In this document: one piece after another, positions 34,547-42,395 of the stretch
Layout: each line of letters begins with the position of its first letter
How positions within the stretch are numbered: the first letter of the stretch is position 1
Assembly: GCF_009604455.1 (NCBI RefSeq)
Contig: NZ_WEGL01000004.1
Span: 558,001 to 622,000 of the forward strand
Direction: 5' to 3'
Length of the DNA stretch: 64,000 nucleotides
Source: Streptomyces sp. RB17
Lineage (GTDB): Bacteria; Actinomycetota; Actinomycetes; Streptomycetales; Streptomycetaceae
Program-made: the position numbers and the translations under genes
Notes under the pieces: generated by a model
What the model was told of the DNA's origin: nothing
The model's input: the letters and a program-made list of their open reading frames with translations, nothing else
Databases searched by the model: none

Positions 34547-37500
34547 TCAGCCCGTCAGCTCCCGCAGCGCCTCCGCCCGCAGTTCGTCCCGCCCCAGGGC
34601 GGCGTACCTCGACCTCGCGTCGGTGTACGCCGCCCTGTCGGCGTTCTCGGCCGCTGTGCGGCAGCGGGACAGGGAGAGGGTGGGGAACTCCCGTACCACC
34701 GGCATGCGTTCGGCCAGCGCCACCAGTCGTACGGCCGCCGGGTCGCCCTGGGCCAGCCGGGCGTGCCCGAGAGCCAGCAACAACGTGCCGTACACCGGGA
34801 GTTCGACCGGGGACCCGTCGACCGGGGAGCCGTCGGACGGGGTGCCGGACAGCAGCCCGAGCAGCCGTGACCGCAACTCCTCGGTGAGTCCGGCGACCGG
34901 CTCCGGCCGGCCGTGCAGCGCGTGCGCGGCCACGGCGGCCGCCTGCAGTTGCAGCGCCCACGGGTCCACGAAGGGATCGTCGGCGGCGTACCGGGCACTG
35001 ACCTCCCGTACCCGGTCCGCCGCCCGGCGCCACAGCCCGAGCCCGAGCTCGGTCAGTCCCCGGGCCAGCGCGATCTCCGCCCTGGCCGCCAGGTCGGGGC
35101 TGTACGTCCCGTCCCACTCAGGCGGCTGGTCCAGGGCGGCGCGGTCCAGCCAGTACTCGGCCTCTTCGATCTCGCCGTTGTGCAGACAGGCCAGCACCAG
35201 CCCCCAGCGGACGCCGAGCGAGTCCGACGCGTCGCCGAACGCGTCCAGCGCGCCCAGGGCGGCGCGCAGATGGTCGTACGCCTCCGCGCCCCGCTCGGTC
35301 TGCAGGCACAGCTCGCTGACCCGGCCGTGGCTGAGCAGGTGCATGACCGGGTTGTCCAGCGGGGCGAGCGCGTCGACCATCCGGCGGGCGCTCGCCAGCG
35401 CCCGCTCCACGTCGTGACCCGCTTCCCAGACGTAGCTGGCGACGCCCGCGGCGACACCCGCCAGCATCGGCTCGTCGGCCTCGCACAGCTGCTGCAGCCG
35501 CGCGAACTCCGGCGGCCGCATCTCCGGTACGGCGCACAGCACGACGGACAGGGCCCGCACCACGGTGTCCGGCGGGGCGGGCGGCAGTCGGCGCAGGGTC
35601 ACCAACTGGCGCACGGCGCGCGGTCCGTGGCCCATGAAGAGGCTCGCCGCGCACACCGCCGCCGCGCTGCGGGCCGGTTCCACGTCCTCGGGGTCCTCGG
35701 GCCGGAAGCGGGACAGCGGGCCCGCGGTGTCGGCGGCCAGCGAGGCCAGCCGGGCGTAGTTGGAGCCGGTGGACCACAGGGAGGACAGGACGGCGGTGAC
35801 GGCCGCGGTGGCGGGTCCGTCGGCGCGGGCCAGCGCGTGCCGCAGGGCGACGACGAGGTTGTCCTGCTCGGCGCGGATGCGGGTCCAGGCGGGCACCGGG
35901 TCGTCGCCGAACAGCCGGTCGTGGTGGGCGCGGCCGAAGTCCCGGGCCCAGGCCAGGAACCGGTCGGTGACCGCCTCCTCCTCGCCGGCCTCGGCACGCT
36001 TGGCGGAGCCGAACTCGCGGAGCGTCTCCAGCATGTGGAAGCGCACCCCCGAGGCGGTGTCGCCCACCTTGATCAGGGACTGTCCGGCGAGCTGTTCCAG
36101 GAGGGTCAGCGCGTCCTCGGTCTCGCCGAGGACGTACTCCGCCGCGTCCTCGGTGAAGCCGCCGGGGAACACGGACAGGGCGCGCAAGGCCGCCCGGCCG
36201 TCGGGTTCCAGGAGGTTCCAGCTCCAGTCGACCACGGCACGCAGCGTGCGATGCCGCTCGGGCGCGTCGCGGACGCCGCCGCGCAGCAGGGTGAACCGGT
36301 CCCGCAGGCGGCTGGAGATGTCGGCCACGGAGAGCACCCGCACCCGGGCCGCGGCGAGTTCCACGGCGAGCGGCAGTCCGTCCAGGTGCCGGCAGATCTC
36401 GGCGACCGGGCCCGGGGGCAGTTCCACGCCGGGCCGGGCGGCGCGGGCCCGCTGGGTGAAGAGTTCCACCGAGGTCGCCTGGGACAGCTCCGGCAGGGCG
36501 TACACGGACTCCGAGCTCAGTCCCAGCGGGGCCCGGCTGGTGGCCAGGATCCGCAGTTCCTTCGAGCGTGACACCAGCGCCTGCGCGAGAGCGGCCGCAC
36601 CGGCGATGACCTGCTCGCAGTTGTCCAGCACCAGCAGTGCAGGGCCGGCGCCCAGCGCGGTGACGATGCCGCTCACCACGTCCGTGCCGCCGGGGAACTG
36701 CCGGCCCTCCCCGGCGCCGACCGCGGAGGCCACCTCACCGGGCACGTCGTCGTCGGCGGTGACACCGGCCAGCGGGACGAAGTGCACCACGGGCTGCTCG
36801 GCCGCCCGGCTCACGGCGTGGGAGAGCCGGGTCTTGCCCAGTCCGCCGGGACCGACGACCGTGACCACCCGGGCCGTGCGCAGCAGTCCGGTCACGGCCG
36901 CGAGGTCGGCGTCCCGGCCCAGCAGCGGGTTGGGCTCGTGCGGCACGCCGTGGCGCACCGGCGCCGCGTCCGCGCGCAGCAGGTCCTGGTAGACGGCCTT
37001 GAGTCCGGTGCCGGGGTCGGTCCCCAGCTCGTCCCGCAGTCTGCGGCGGTAGGCGTCGTACCGGGTCAGCGCGGCGGCCCGGCCGGCGGTGGCGCTCTCG
37101 CAGCGCAGGAGCTCGGCCAGCACCTCCTCGTCGCGCGCCAGCTCCTCGGCCAGCTCGGCCAGGGGGGCCGCGGCCTCCTCCCGCCGGCCCAGCCGGGCGA
37201 GCGCGAGCGCCCGGGAGCGGACCAGCGCGCGGTGGGCCGGGGCCCGCCCGGCGCGCAGCGCCACCACCGGGTCGTGCAGGTCCTCTCCGGATCCCGCGCC
37301 CATGTTCCCGTCCCACAGGGCCAGCCCGGCCTCGGCCTCGGCCAGCGCGCCCGCGTGATCCCCGGCCCGCGCACGCTCGGCGCTCGCGGTCTCGTGCCGC
37401 AGCAGCGCGGAGCTGTCGACCTGCGTCTCGTCCAGCGCGAGCCGGTAGCCGGACGGCGTGCTCACGACGAGGTCGGCACCCAGCTGCGCCCGCAGCCGCG

Positions 37501-37693
37501 ACACGAGGATCTGCACCGCCTTGCCGGGCCGCTCGGGCAGTTCCTCGCCCCACAGCCCTTCCACCAGCCGGCCCGTGCCGCAGCCGGTCAGGAGATCCTC
37601 CGCGAGCAGAGCCAGCAGGCCGCGCAGCCGGGGTGCGGTGATCTCCCGCCCGCGACAGGCGACACGGGACAGCAGGGTCAACTCGGTGGTCAC
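34547..37693 (-). CDS. SARP-type regulator with NB-ARC ATPase and TPR region (AfsR-like)
   Basis: This 1048-residue regulator has an N-terminal winged helix plus BTAD domain (about residues 1-245; ERPGKAVQILVSRLRAQLGA is the SARP DNA-binding region), an NB-ARC ATPase with P-loop VVGPGGLGKTRLSH, Walker B LLVLDNCEQV and the GLPLAVELAAARVRVL segment, and a long helical TPR-like C-terminal half. AfsR-like proteins activate secondary-metabolite or transport genes after ATP-driven oligomerisation. Start is GTG 37693 with only a weak site. Upstream on the same strand is a small gene ending 19 bp before it; the DrrAB pair converges from the other side. Confidence 0.93.
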   Translation of the reverse strand: MTTELTLLSRVACRGREITAPRLRGLLALLAEDLLTGCGTGRLVEGLWGEELPERPGKAVQILVSRLRAQLGADLVVSTPSGYRLALDETQVDSSALLRHETASAERARAGDHAGALAEAEAGLALWDGNMGAGSGEDLHDPVVALRAGRAPAHRALVRSRALALARLGRREEAAAPLAELAEELARDEEVLAELLRCESATAGRAAALTRYDAYRRRLRDELGTDPGTGLKAVYQDLLRADAAPVRHGVPHEPNPLLGRDADLAAVTGLLRTARVVTVVGPGGLGKTRLSHAVSRAAEQPVVHFVPLAGVTADDDVPGEVASAVGAGEGRQFPGGTDVVSGIVTALGAGPALLVLDNCEQVIAGAAALAQALVSRSKELRILATSRAPLGLSSESVYALPELSQATSVELFTQRARAARPGVELPPGPVAEICRHLDGLPLAVELAAARVRVLSVADISSRLRDRFTLLRGGVRDAPERHRTLRAVVDWSWNLLEPDGRAALRALSVFPGGFTEDAAEYVLGETEDALTLLEQLAGQSLIKVGDTASGVRFHMLETLREFGSAKRAEAGEEEAVTDRFLAWARDFGRAHHDRLFGDDPVPAWTRIRAEQDNLVVALRHALARADGPATAAVTAVLSSLWSTGSNYARLASLAADTAGPLSRFRPEDPEDVEPARSAAAVCAASLFMGHGPRAVRQLVTLRRLPPAPPDTVVRALSVVLCAVPEMRPPEFARLQQLCEADEPMLAGVAAGVASYVWEAGHDVERALASARRMVDALAPLDNPVMHLLSHGRVSELCLQTERGAEAYDHLRAALGALDAFGDASDSLGVRWGLVLACLHNGEIEEAEYWLDRAALDQPPEWDGTYSPDLAARAEIALARGLTELGLGLWRRAADRVREVSARYAADDPFVDPWALQLQAAAVAAHALHGRPEPVAGLTEELRSRLLGLLSGTPSDGSPVDGSPVELPVYGTLLLALGHARLAQGDPAAVRLVALAERMPVVREFPTLSLSRCRTAAENADRAAYTDARSRYAALGRDELRAEALRELTG

Positions 37694-37712
37694 CCGTGCA
37701 GGTTAGCGAGAG

Positions 37713-38015
37713 TCACGAGAGCCCCGAAGCCCGGAGCACCGCCCGCACGGTCTCGTCGTCGATGCGATGGCCCAGGCGGTACACGACGTCCGCACCCCGC
37801 GGCAGCGTTCCGCGTTCCAGGGAGCGGCGGACGCCGGTGTCGAGTTCCAGGCGGTGGCCGTGGGTGTCCCGCAGGACCAGGTGGCAGGAGACGCCGTCGT
37901 ACTGCCGTACGGAGACCAGCGCGTCCGTACGGACCCGGCGCTTGTGCCAGGGCGTGCCGACGGCGAGCCGGCCGGCGAAGGCCTCCGTGCGGTGAAGATT
38001 CGACACCACCACCAC
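37713..38015 (-). CDS. Small hypothetical protein (100 aa), possibly a truncated PH-like domain
   Basis: The frame from GTG/ATG near 38015 gives MVVVSNLHRTEAFAGRLAVG, then TPWHKRRVRTDALVSVRQYD and VSCHLVLRDTHGHRLELDTG, a beta-rich text like a bacterial PH-type domain, ending with a helix DDETVRAVLRASGLS. No membrane helix is present, although related domains are often attached to one, so the protein could be a remnant. It has good codon bias and sits 19 bp before the SARP gene on the same strand. A GTCAGG-N5-GTCAAG repeat lies 82 bp upstream of its start, which argues for a functional promoter. Confidence 0.5.
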   Translation of the reverse strand: MVVVSNLHRTEAFAGRLAVGTPWHKRRVRTDALVSVRQYDGVSCHLVLRDTHGHRLELDTGVRRSLERGTLPRGADVVYRLGHRIDDETVRAVLRASGLS

Positions 38016-38096
38016 ACACGGGGGCCTTCGCCGTGATCAAGACCGGCCGTGTTAACAACGCTCGTGATCAATACACCTAGCGCCGTACGGGTGCAT

Positions 38097-38113
38097 CTTG
38101 ACGGGATCCTGAC
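38097..38113 (-). promoter_or_regulatory. Direct repeat GTCAGG-N5-GTCAAG (response-regulator site candidate)
   Basis: Read on the minus strand, the hexamers lie 11 bp apart with centre ATCCC, upstream of the small gene at 38015 and just past the APC transporter's stop (38135). It matches the repeats at 40206 and 42028. Confidence 0.55.
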
Positions 38114-38134
38114 GCCGGTCGGCGCGGTCGGTCC

Positions 38135-40093
38135 TCAGCCGGTGTGCACGCGGGGGCGCAGGGGGCGGTTCGGTTCCGCCTCGCGCAGGACCTCGCGGGT
38201 GACCGGGGCGACCTCGCCCTGGCCGAAGAGGAAGAAGCGCAGGAAGTTGGCGAAGGGGTTGCCCTCGGTCCACTCGAAGTAGATGTGCGGGGTGCAGCCG
38301 GAGACGTCGCGGGCGTGCAGGAGCAGCGCGGCGAGGGCGTTGGGGATGGAGGAGGACTCCAGGGTCAGGACGCGGTAGCGGTTGTGCAGGACCTCGCCGC
38401 GTACGGCCATGCCGGCCTCGAACTCGGAGGGGTCGGTGACCGTGACCTCGACGAAGACGAAGTCCTCCGTGGTCGGGACGTCGTTGTCGGCCCGGATCTG
38501 CTCGATCTTGTCGCGGTACTCGGCCTTGTCGCGGTGCCCGGGCTTGTTCGCGATGAAGCGGATGCGGCGGTGGGACATGTCGCGGATGAATCGTTCCGCC
38601 ATGTCGTCCAGCTCGATATGCGTGACGCGCAGCTCGAAGGCGCGGGCCAGCCGGGAGAGGAAGGAGACGAGCATGATGCCGACGATGAAGCAGGCACCGA
38701 TCTTCACACCGTCGGGGCGCTCGATGACGTTCACCACGGTCGTGTAGAGGAACACCGCGGAGATCACGGCGAACCCGACGGTCCACGCGCGCTGCCCCGC
38801 CTTGCGCGCGGCGATGGTCACCGCGATCGCCGCGGAGCTGATGAGCACCAGCACACCGGTGGCGTAGGCGCCGCCCTGCTTGTCGACGTTGGCGTCGAAG
38901 AGCCAGGTGACCAGGAAGGCGACCAGGGTGAAGACGATGACCATCGGGCGGACCGCTCGCGCCCAGTGCGGGGCCATGCCGTAGCGGGGCAGGTAGCGGG
39001 GCATGAGGTTGAGCAGGCCGGCCATGGCGGAGGCGCCGGCGAACCACAGGATCGCGATGGTCGAGATGTCGTAGACCGTGCCGAAGGCGCCGCCGAGGTA
39101 TTCGTGCGCCAGATACGCCAGTGCACGGCCGTTGGCCTTGCCGCCCGTCTTGAACTCGTTCGCCGGGATCAGCACCGTGGTGATGAAGCTGGAGGTGATC
39201 AGGAAGGCGCTCATGATCAGCGCGGCCGTGGTGAGCAGCTTCTTCGTGTCCCGGATCCGGCCGGTCGGCCGCTCCTCGGTGTCGCCCGGATCGCCCCGGA
39301 CGTGCGGCATGACGGCGACGCCGGTCTCGAAGCCGGACAGGCCGAGCGCGAGCTTGGGGAAGACCAGCAGGGACACCCCGATCATGGCGAGGACGCTGCC
39401 GTGTTCGGTGGTCAGGGCGCTGGTCCAGTCGGTGACCAGGTGCCCGGCGGTGAGCACGTGCCCCAGCCCGACCACCACGACCACGGCGTTCAGACTGAGA
39501 TAGACCACCACCAGGGCGAACGCGACGCCGATCGCCTCCAGGAAGCCCTTGAGGAACACCGCACCCAGCAGCGCCACCAGCGCCAGCGTGATCACCATCT
39601 GCTGCCCGTGCAGCGTGCTCGTCAGGTGCGGGTTCTCGATCAGGTGGGTGGAGGCGTCCGCCGCGGACAGGGTGATGGTGATCAGGAAGTCGGTGGCGGC
39701 GAAGCCCAGCAGCGTCAGGACGAACAGCTTGCCCTTCCAGAAGGACAGCAGCCGCTCCAGCATCGCGATGGAACCCTCGCCGTGCGGGCTCTCCTCGGAC
39801 ACCCGGCGGTAGACGGGGAGGGCGCCCGCGAGGGTGACGGCGACGAGGACCAGGGTGGCGACCGGGGAGAGCAGACCGGCCGCCAGGGCCGCGATGCCGG
39901 GCTGGTAGCCGAGGGTGGAGAAGTAGTCGACGCCCGTCAGGCACATCACCCGGTACCAGCGCCGGCCCTGGTGCGGGGGCTCCGGCTCGGCGTGCGGGCC
40001 GGTGTGGCCCCCGGCCCTGCCCATGTCGGACAGGCCCTGCAGCATCCAGGCACGCAGCCGACCGGTATGCGGAGGGGCTTCGGTCGTGGCCAT
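38135..40093 (-). CDS. KUP/KimA-like APC-superfamily transporter, probable potassium transporter
   Basis: The 652-residue protein has an APC core of about twelve helices beginning RWYRVMCLTGVDYFSTLGYQ, with GLLSPVATLVLVAVTLAGAL, and a soluble C-terminal domain of about 150 residues (FRFIANKPGHRDKAEYRDKI region and VEVTVTDPSEFEAGM). The D-Y-F-S-T-L-G-Y-Q-P start of helix one and the cytosolic tail resemble KUP and KimA potassium importers more than amino-acid permeases. It starts at ATG 40093 and lies with a CPA1 antiporter and kdp genes, which supports cation uptake. Amino-acid transport is the alternative. A GTCAAG-N5-GTCAAG repeat is 113 bp upstream. Confidence 0.8.
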   Translation of the reverse strand: MATTEAPPHTGRLRAWMLQGLSDMGRAGGHTGPHAEPEPPHQGRRWYRVMCLTGVDYFSTLGYQPGIAALAAGLLSPVATLVLVAVTLAGALPVYRRVSEESPHGEGSIAMLERLLSFWKGKLFVLTLLGFAATDFLITITLSAADASTHLIENPHLTSTLHGQQMVITLALVALLGAVFLKGFLEAIGVAFALVVVYLSLNAVVVVVGLGHVLTAGHLVTDWTSALTTEHGSVLAMIGVSLLVFPKLALGLSGFETGVAVMPHVRGDPGDTEERPTGRIRDTKKLLTTAALIMSAFLITSSFITTVLIPANEFKTGGKANGRALAYLAHEYLGGAFGTVYDISTIAILWFAGASAMAGLLNLMPRYLPRYGMAPHWARAVRPMVIVFTLVAFLVTWLFDANVDKQGGAYATGVLVLISSAAIAVTIAARKAGQRAWTVGFAVISAVFLYTTVVNVIERPDGVKIGACFIVGIMLVSFLSRLARAFELRVTHIELDDMAERFIRDMSHRRIRFIANKPGHRDKAEYRDKIEQIRADNDVPTTEDFVFVEVTVTDPSEFEAGMAVRGEVLHNRYRVLTLESSSIPNALAALLLHARDVSGCTPHIYFEWTEGNPFANFLRFFLFGQGEVAPVTREVLREAEPNRPLRPRVHTG

Positions 40094-40205
40094 CGGCGTG
40101 CTCCTGACGTGCGGCTCAGCGTGGGGTTCCGGCCATCACACCTACGGCGACACCAGCGTAGGCAGACCGTGCGGCAGGGGCCCATTTCTCGTCCCGCCGG
40201 GGGGC

Positions 40206-40222
40206 GTCAAGCTTGCGTCAAG
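40206..40222. promoter_or_regulatory. Direct repeat GTCAAG-N5-GTCAAG
   Basis: Two identical hexamers spaced by CTTGC give an 11-bp period, the geometry for tandem binding by an OmpR/KdpE-type response regulator. It lies upstream of the minus-strand APC transporter gene (start 40093). Confidence 0.6.
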
Positions 40223-40272
40223 ACCGGCGGAGGGAGCGGCGGCCGGACACTGCCGACCCGGGGAACTCGCCG

Positions 40273-40340
40273 AGGGGCGCGGGGCTGTATCGGCATACGG
40301 CCCCGCCGCGTGGGCGCGACCAGCCACAACGCACCCGCAG
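40273..40340. repeat. Dispersed intergenic repeat, copy B
   Basis: AGGGGCGCGGGGCTGTATCG is followed by CCGCCGCGTGGGCGCGACC and AGCCACAACGCACCCGCAG. The order and text match copy A (22119-22200), but the first arm of the hairpin has diverged (CTCGCCGAGGGGCG). It lies just past the stop of the antiporter gene (40366). Confidence 0.8.
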
Positions 40341-40365
40341 ACGACGAACCGGCCCCCGCGGAGCG

Positions 40366-41937
40366 CTACGCGTCGGACAGCCGGGCCTCCTCCAGGTCCA
40401 ACGCCCGCTGCAACCGCCGCCGCGTCGTGTCACTGATCGCGTGCGCGTCGTACAGCCGCTGGAGTTCACCGCTCTCGACGGCGATCAGATCGCGCCGCAG
40501 CTGGCGGTAGACCCGGTCGTCGGACTCGGTGGCCACGCCGCCGTTGCTCTCGGCGAGGCGGTCGCGGGCGTCGTCGAGGCGGGCGGTCAGGCCCCGGCGC
40601 AGCCGGTCCAGGACGACCTCGGGCACGACCTCCAGTTCCGCGAGTTCCTCCAGGTGGGCGAGGCCCGCGTGGGCGAGGTGGGAGCGGGCCTGGGCCTCCT
40701 CGCGCGCGGTGTGGGCGGGCTCCAGGGCGATGCCGGAGGCGCGGACGACGGGGGCGAGGGTGAACCCCTGGACGACGAGGGTGACGACCACGACGGACGT
40801 GGTCAGGACCAGGACCAGCGGGCGGTCGGTGAGCGGGCTGCCGTTCTTCGCGACCTCCGGGATGGACAGCGCGGCGGCCAGCGGCATCACGCCGCGCGTC
40901 CCCGCCCAGGTCAGCACCATCGGGATCCGCCAGTTCAGCCGGCCGATCCCGCCGTTGCGCTGCACGACCGCAGACAGCGGCGCCAGCCACAGCAGCCGTA
41001 CCGCGACGAGGGTGACGGCGACGGCGAGGGCGTACAGCGGCCAGGAGCGGTCGCCGTCCGCCAGGTCCCGCACCTCGCCGGGGAGGGCCAGGCCTATCAG
41101 GCTGAAGACGACGCTCTCCAGGAGGAACACCACCGTGCCGTACACCGCGTGCAGCTGGAGCCGGATGCGGGCGTTGGTCAGCCGGTCGCCCCGGCCGCCC
41201 AGCACCACCCCGGCGACCACACAGGACGTCACTCCGGAGGTGTGCGCGACCTCCGCGAGCAGGTAGGCGGCGTACGGGGTGACCAGGGCGATCACCGTCT
41301 CCAGAACCGGGTCCTCGGTGCGGCGCCGGATCAGGGTGATCACTCCGGCCACCGCCGTCCCGATCACCGTGCCGCCGCCCGCGAGCAGAAAGAACTCACC
41401 GCTGGCCGCGCCCCAGCTCGCCGCGGCCGAGGCGACGGCGATGCCCGCCGCCACCCGGACCAGCACCAGGGAGGTCGCGTCGTTGAACAGGCTCTCCGCC
41501 TGGACGAGGACCTGGACCCGGGGCGGCAGGGCGAGCCGGCGGCCGAGCGCGGTCACCGCCACCGGGTCGGTGCTGGCCAGCACCGCGCCCAGGACGAACG
41601 CCATCTCCCAGGACAGGGGAGTGACCAGGGCGGCCACGGCGGCGACGGCCGCCGCGGAGGCGAGCACCAGCCCGATGGCGAGAATCCCGACCGGCTTCCA
41701 CACCGCCCGCAGCTCCCGCCAGGGCATGTCCTCGGCGCTCGCGTACAGCAGCGGGGGGAGGACGACGAGGCCGATGATCTGCGGGCTGATCTCGATCCGC
41801 GGGGTGCCCGGCAGCAGCGCCACGGCGAGACCGGCGACCACGAGGAGGGAGGGGGCGGGGATGCGCCAGCGGCGCGCGAAGGTGGCGACCACCGTGGCGA
41901 GGACCACGAGGGCGAGAACCGTACCGACGCTGCGCAT
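40366..41937 (-). CDS. CPA1-family Na+/H+ antiporter (NhaP/NhaG type)
   Basis: The 523-residue protein has about twelve membrane helices in its first 400 residues and a cytosolic helical tail. The ion-binding loop of the CPA1 family reads LASTDPVAVTALGRRLALP with adjacent acidic residues; LVQAESLFNDATSLVLVRVA is the conserved ESLFND segment. Later LTWAGTRGVMPLAAALSIPE is also typical. It exchanges protons for Na+ or K+ at the membrane. Start ATG 41937 is preceded by in-frame extension without family match. It is divergent from the kdp cluster and its upstream region carries a GTCAAG-N5-GTCAAG element (42028-42044), suggesting shared control. Confidence 0.95.
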   Translation of the reverse strand: MRSVGTVLALVVLATVVATFARRWRIPAPSLLVVAGLAVALLPGTPRIEISPQIIGLVVLPPLLYASAEDMPWRELRAVWKPVGILAIGLVLASAAAVAAVAALVTPLSWEMAFVLGAVLASTDPVAVTALGRRLALPPRVQVLVQAESLFNDATSLVLVRVAAGIAVASAAASWGAASGEFFLLAGGGTVIGTAVAGVITLIRRRTEDPVLETVIALVTPYAAYLLAEVAHTSGVTSCVVAGVVLGGRGDRLTNARIRLQLHAVYGTVVFLLESVVFSLIGLALPGEVRDLADGDRSWPLYALAVAVTLVAVRLLWLAPLSAVVQRNGGIGRLNWRIPMVLTWAGTRGVMPLAAALSIPEVAKNGSPLTDRPLVLVLTTSVVVVTLVVQGFTLAPVVRASGIALEPAHTAREEAQARSHLAHAGLAHLEELAELEVVPEVVLDRLRRGLTARLDDARDRLAESNGGVATESDDRVYRQLRRDLIAVESGELQRLYDAHAISDTTRRRLQRALDLEEARLSDA

Positions 41938-42027
41938 GCCGTCCCCCTGGGATTGCGGAAGCCGCTCCGGCTCCCGGCCGACCAGACTTCCCGGCACACC
42001 AGCTCTCACCCTATCGGGCCAGGTCAC

Positions 42028-42044
42028 GTCAAGACAGTGTCAAG
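42028..42044. promoter_or_regulatory. Direct repeat GTCAAG-N5-GTCAAG upstream of the antiporter
   Basis: The two hexamers (42028-42033, 42039-42044) flank ACAGT and are identical to those at 40206. The element sits in the 280-bp region between the antiporter (start 41937) and the kdp cluster (first start 42218). Confidence 0.65.
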
Positions 42045-42092
42045 GTCCACGGGACTGACGCCGGCTCCCGCTTCCGGCTGCCGCACGTCCCC

Positions 42093-42141
42093 GTAAGAGA
42101 CCCGTCAAAGCAGTGAGCGCGGCCGTAAGAGGGTCGTCAAC
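42093..42141. promoter_or_regulatory. Two GTAAGA-N5-GTCAA(A/C) direct repeats in the kdp promoter region
   Basis: GTAAGA-GACCC-GTCAAA (42093-42109) and GTAAGA-GGGTC-GTCAAC (42125-42141) are 32 bp apart, three helical turns, so they face the same side of DNA. They lie 77-125 bp before the first kdp start codon (42218), where an activator such as KdpE would bind. The pattern is a degenerate form of the GTCAAG repeats in this block. Confidence 0.6.
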
Positions 42142-42217
42142 GGGTGACCGGATCCGGCCGGGCAGGGGCTTTCCTCGTACGCGTCCGTTTCACCGAACCT
42201 CACTCCAGGAGTTCGCG

Positions 42218-42301
42218 ATGGCCGATCTGGCCTTCGTCGTCACCGTGCTCGCGGGTTTCGCGCTGGTGGCCCTCGTCGCCAAGGGGGTGACGAAGCTGTG
42301 A
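42218..42301 (+). CDS. 27-residue single-helix membrane peptide at the head of the kdp operon
   Basis: ATG 42218 has CCAGGAG 5-6 bases upstream. The peptide is MADLAFVVTVLAGFALVALV plus AKGVTKL: one membrane helix and a basic C-terminus. The next gene (kdpF) starts in its stop codon (GTGA overlap). The position is the usual one for a second small Kdp-associated peptide in Streptomyces as far as I recall; it may help assemble or tune the KdpFABC complex. It would normally be missed by gene finders. Confidence 0.75.
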   Translation: MADLAFVVTVLAGFALVALVAKGVTKL

Positions 42302-42387
42302 CCGCCGAGAACGTCGTCGGCCTGGTCGTGGCCGTCGCCCTGCTGGGCTATCTCGTCCTCGCCCTGATCTTCCCGGAGAGGTTCTGA
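42298..42387 (+). CDS. kdpF: KdpF, small subunit of the potassium ATPase
   Basis: The 29-residue peptide MTAENVVGLVVAVALLGYLV plus LALIFPERF matches KdpF: one membrane helix ending in the conserved FPERF. KdpF stabilises KdpA in the KdpFABC complex. GTG 42298 overlaps the stop of the preceding peptide, and kdpA begins 8 bp after its stop, so the cluster is translationally linked. Confidence 0.92.
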   Translation: MTAENVVGLVVAVALLGYLVLALIFPERF

Positions 42388-42395
42388 GCACAGAC

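Noticed and set aside
38144..40510. A long plus frame opposite the KUP-like transporter
   Set aside because: Rich in Gly/Asp/His/Gln with no motif; complement of a certain membrane-protein gene.
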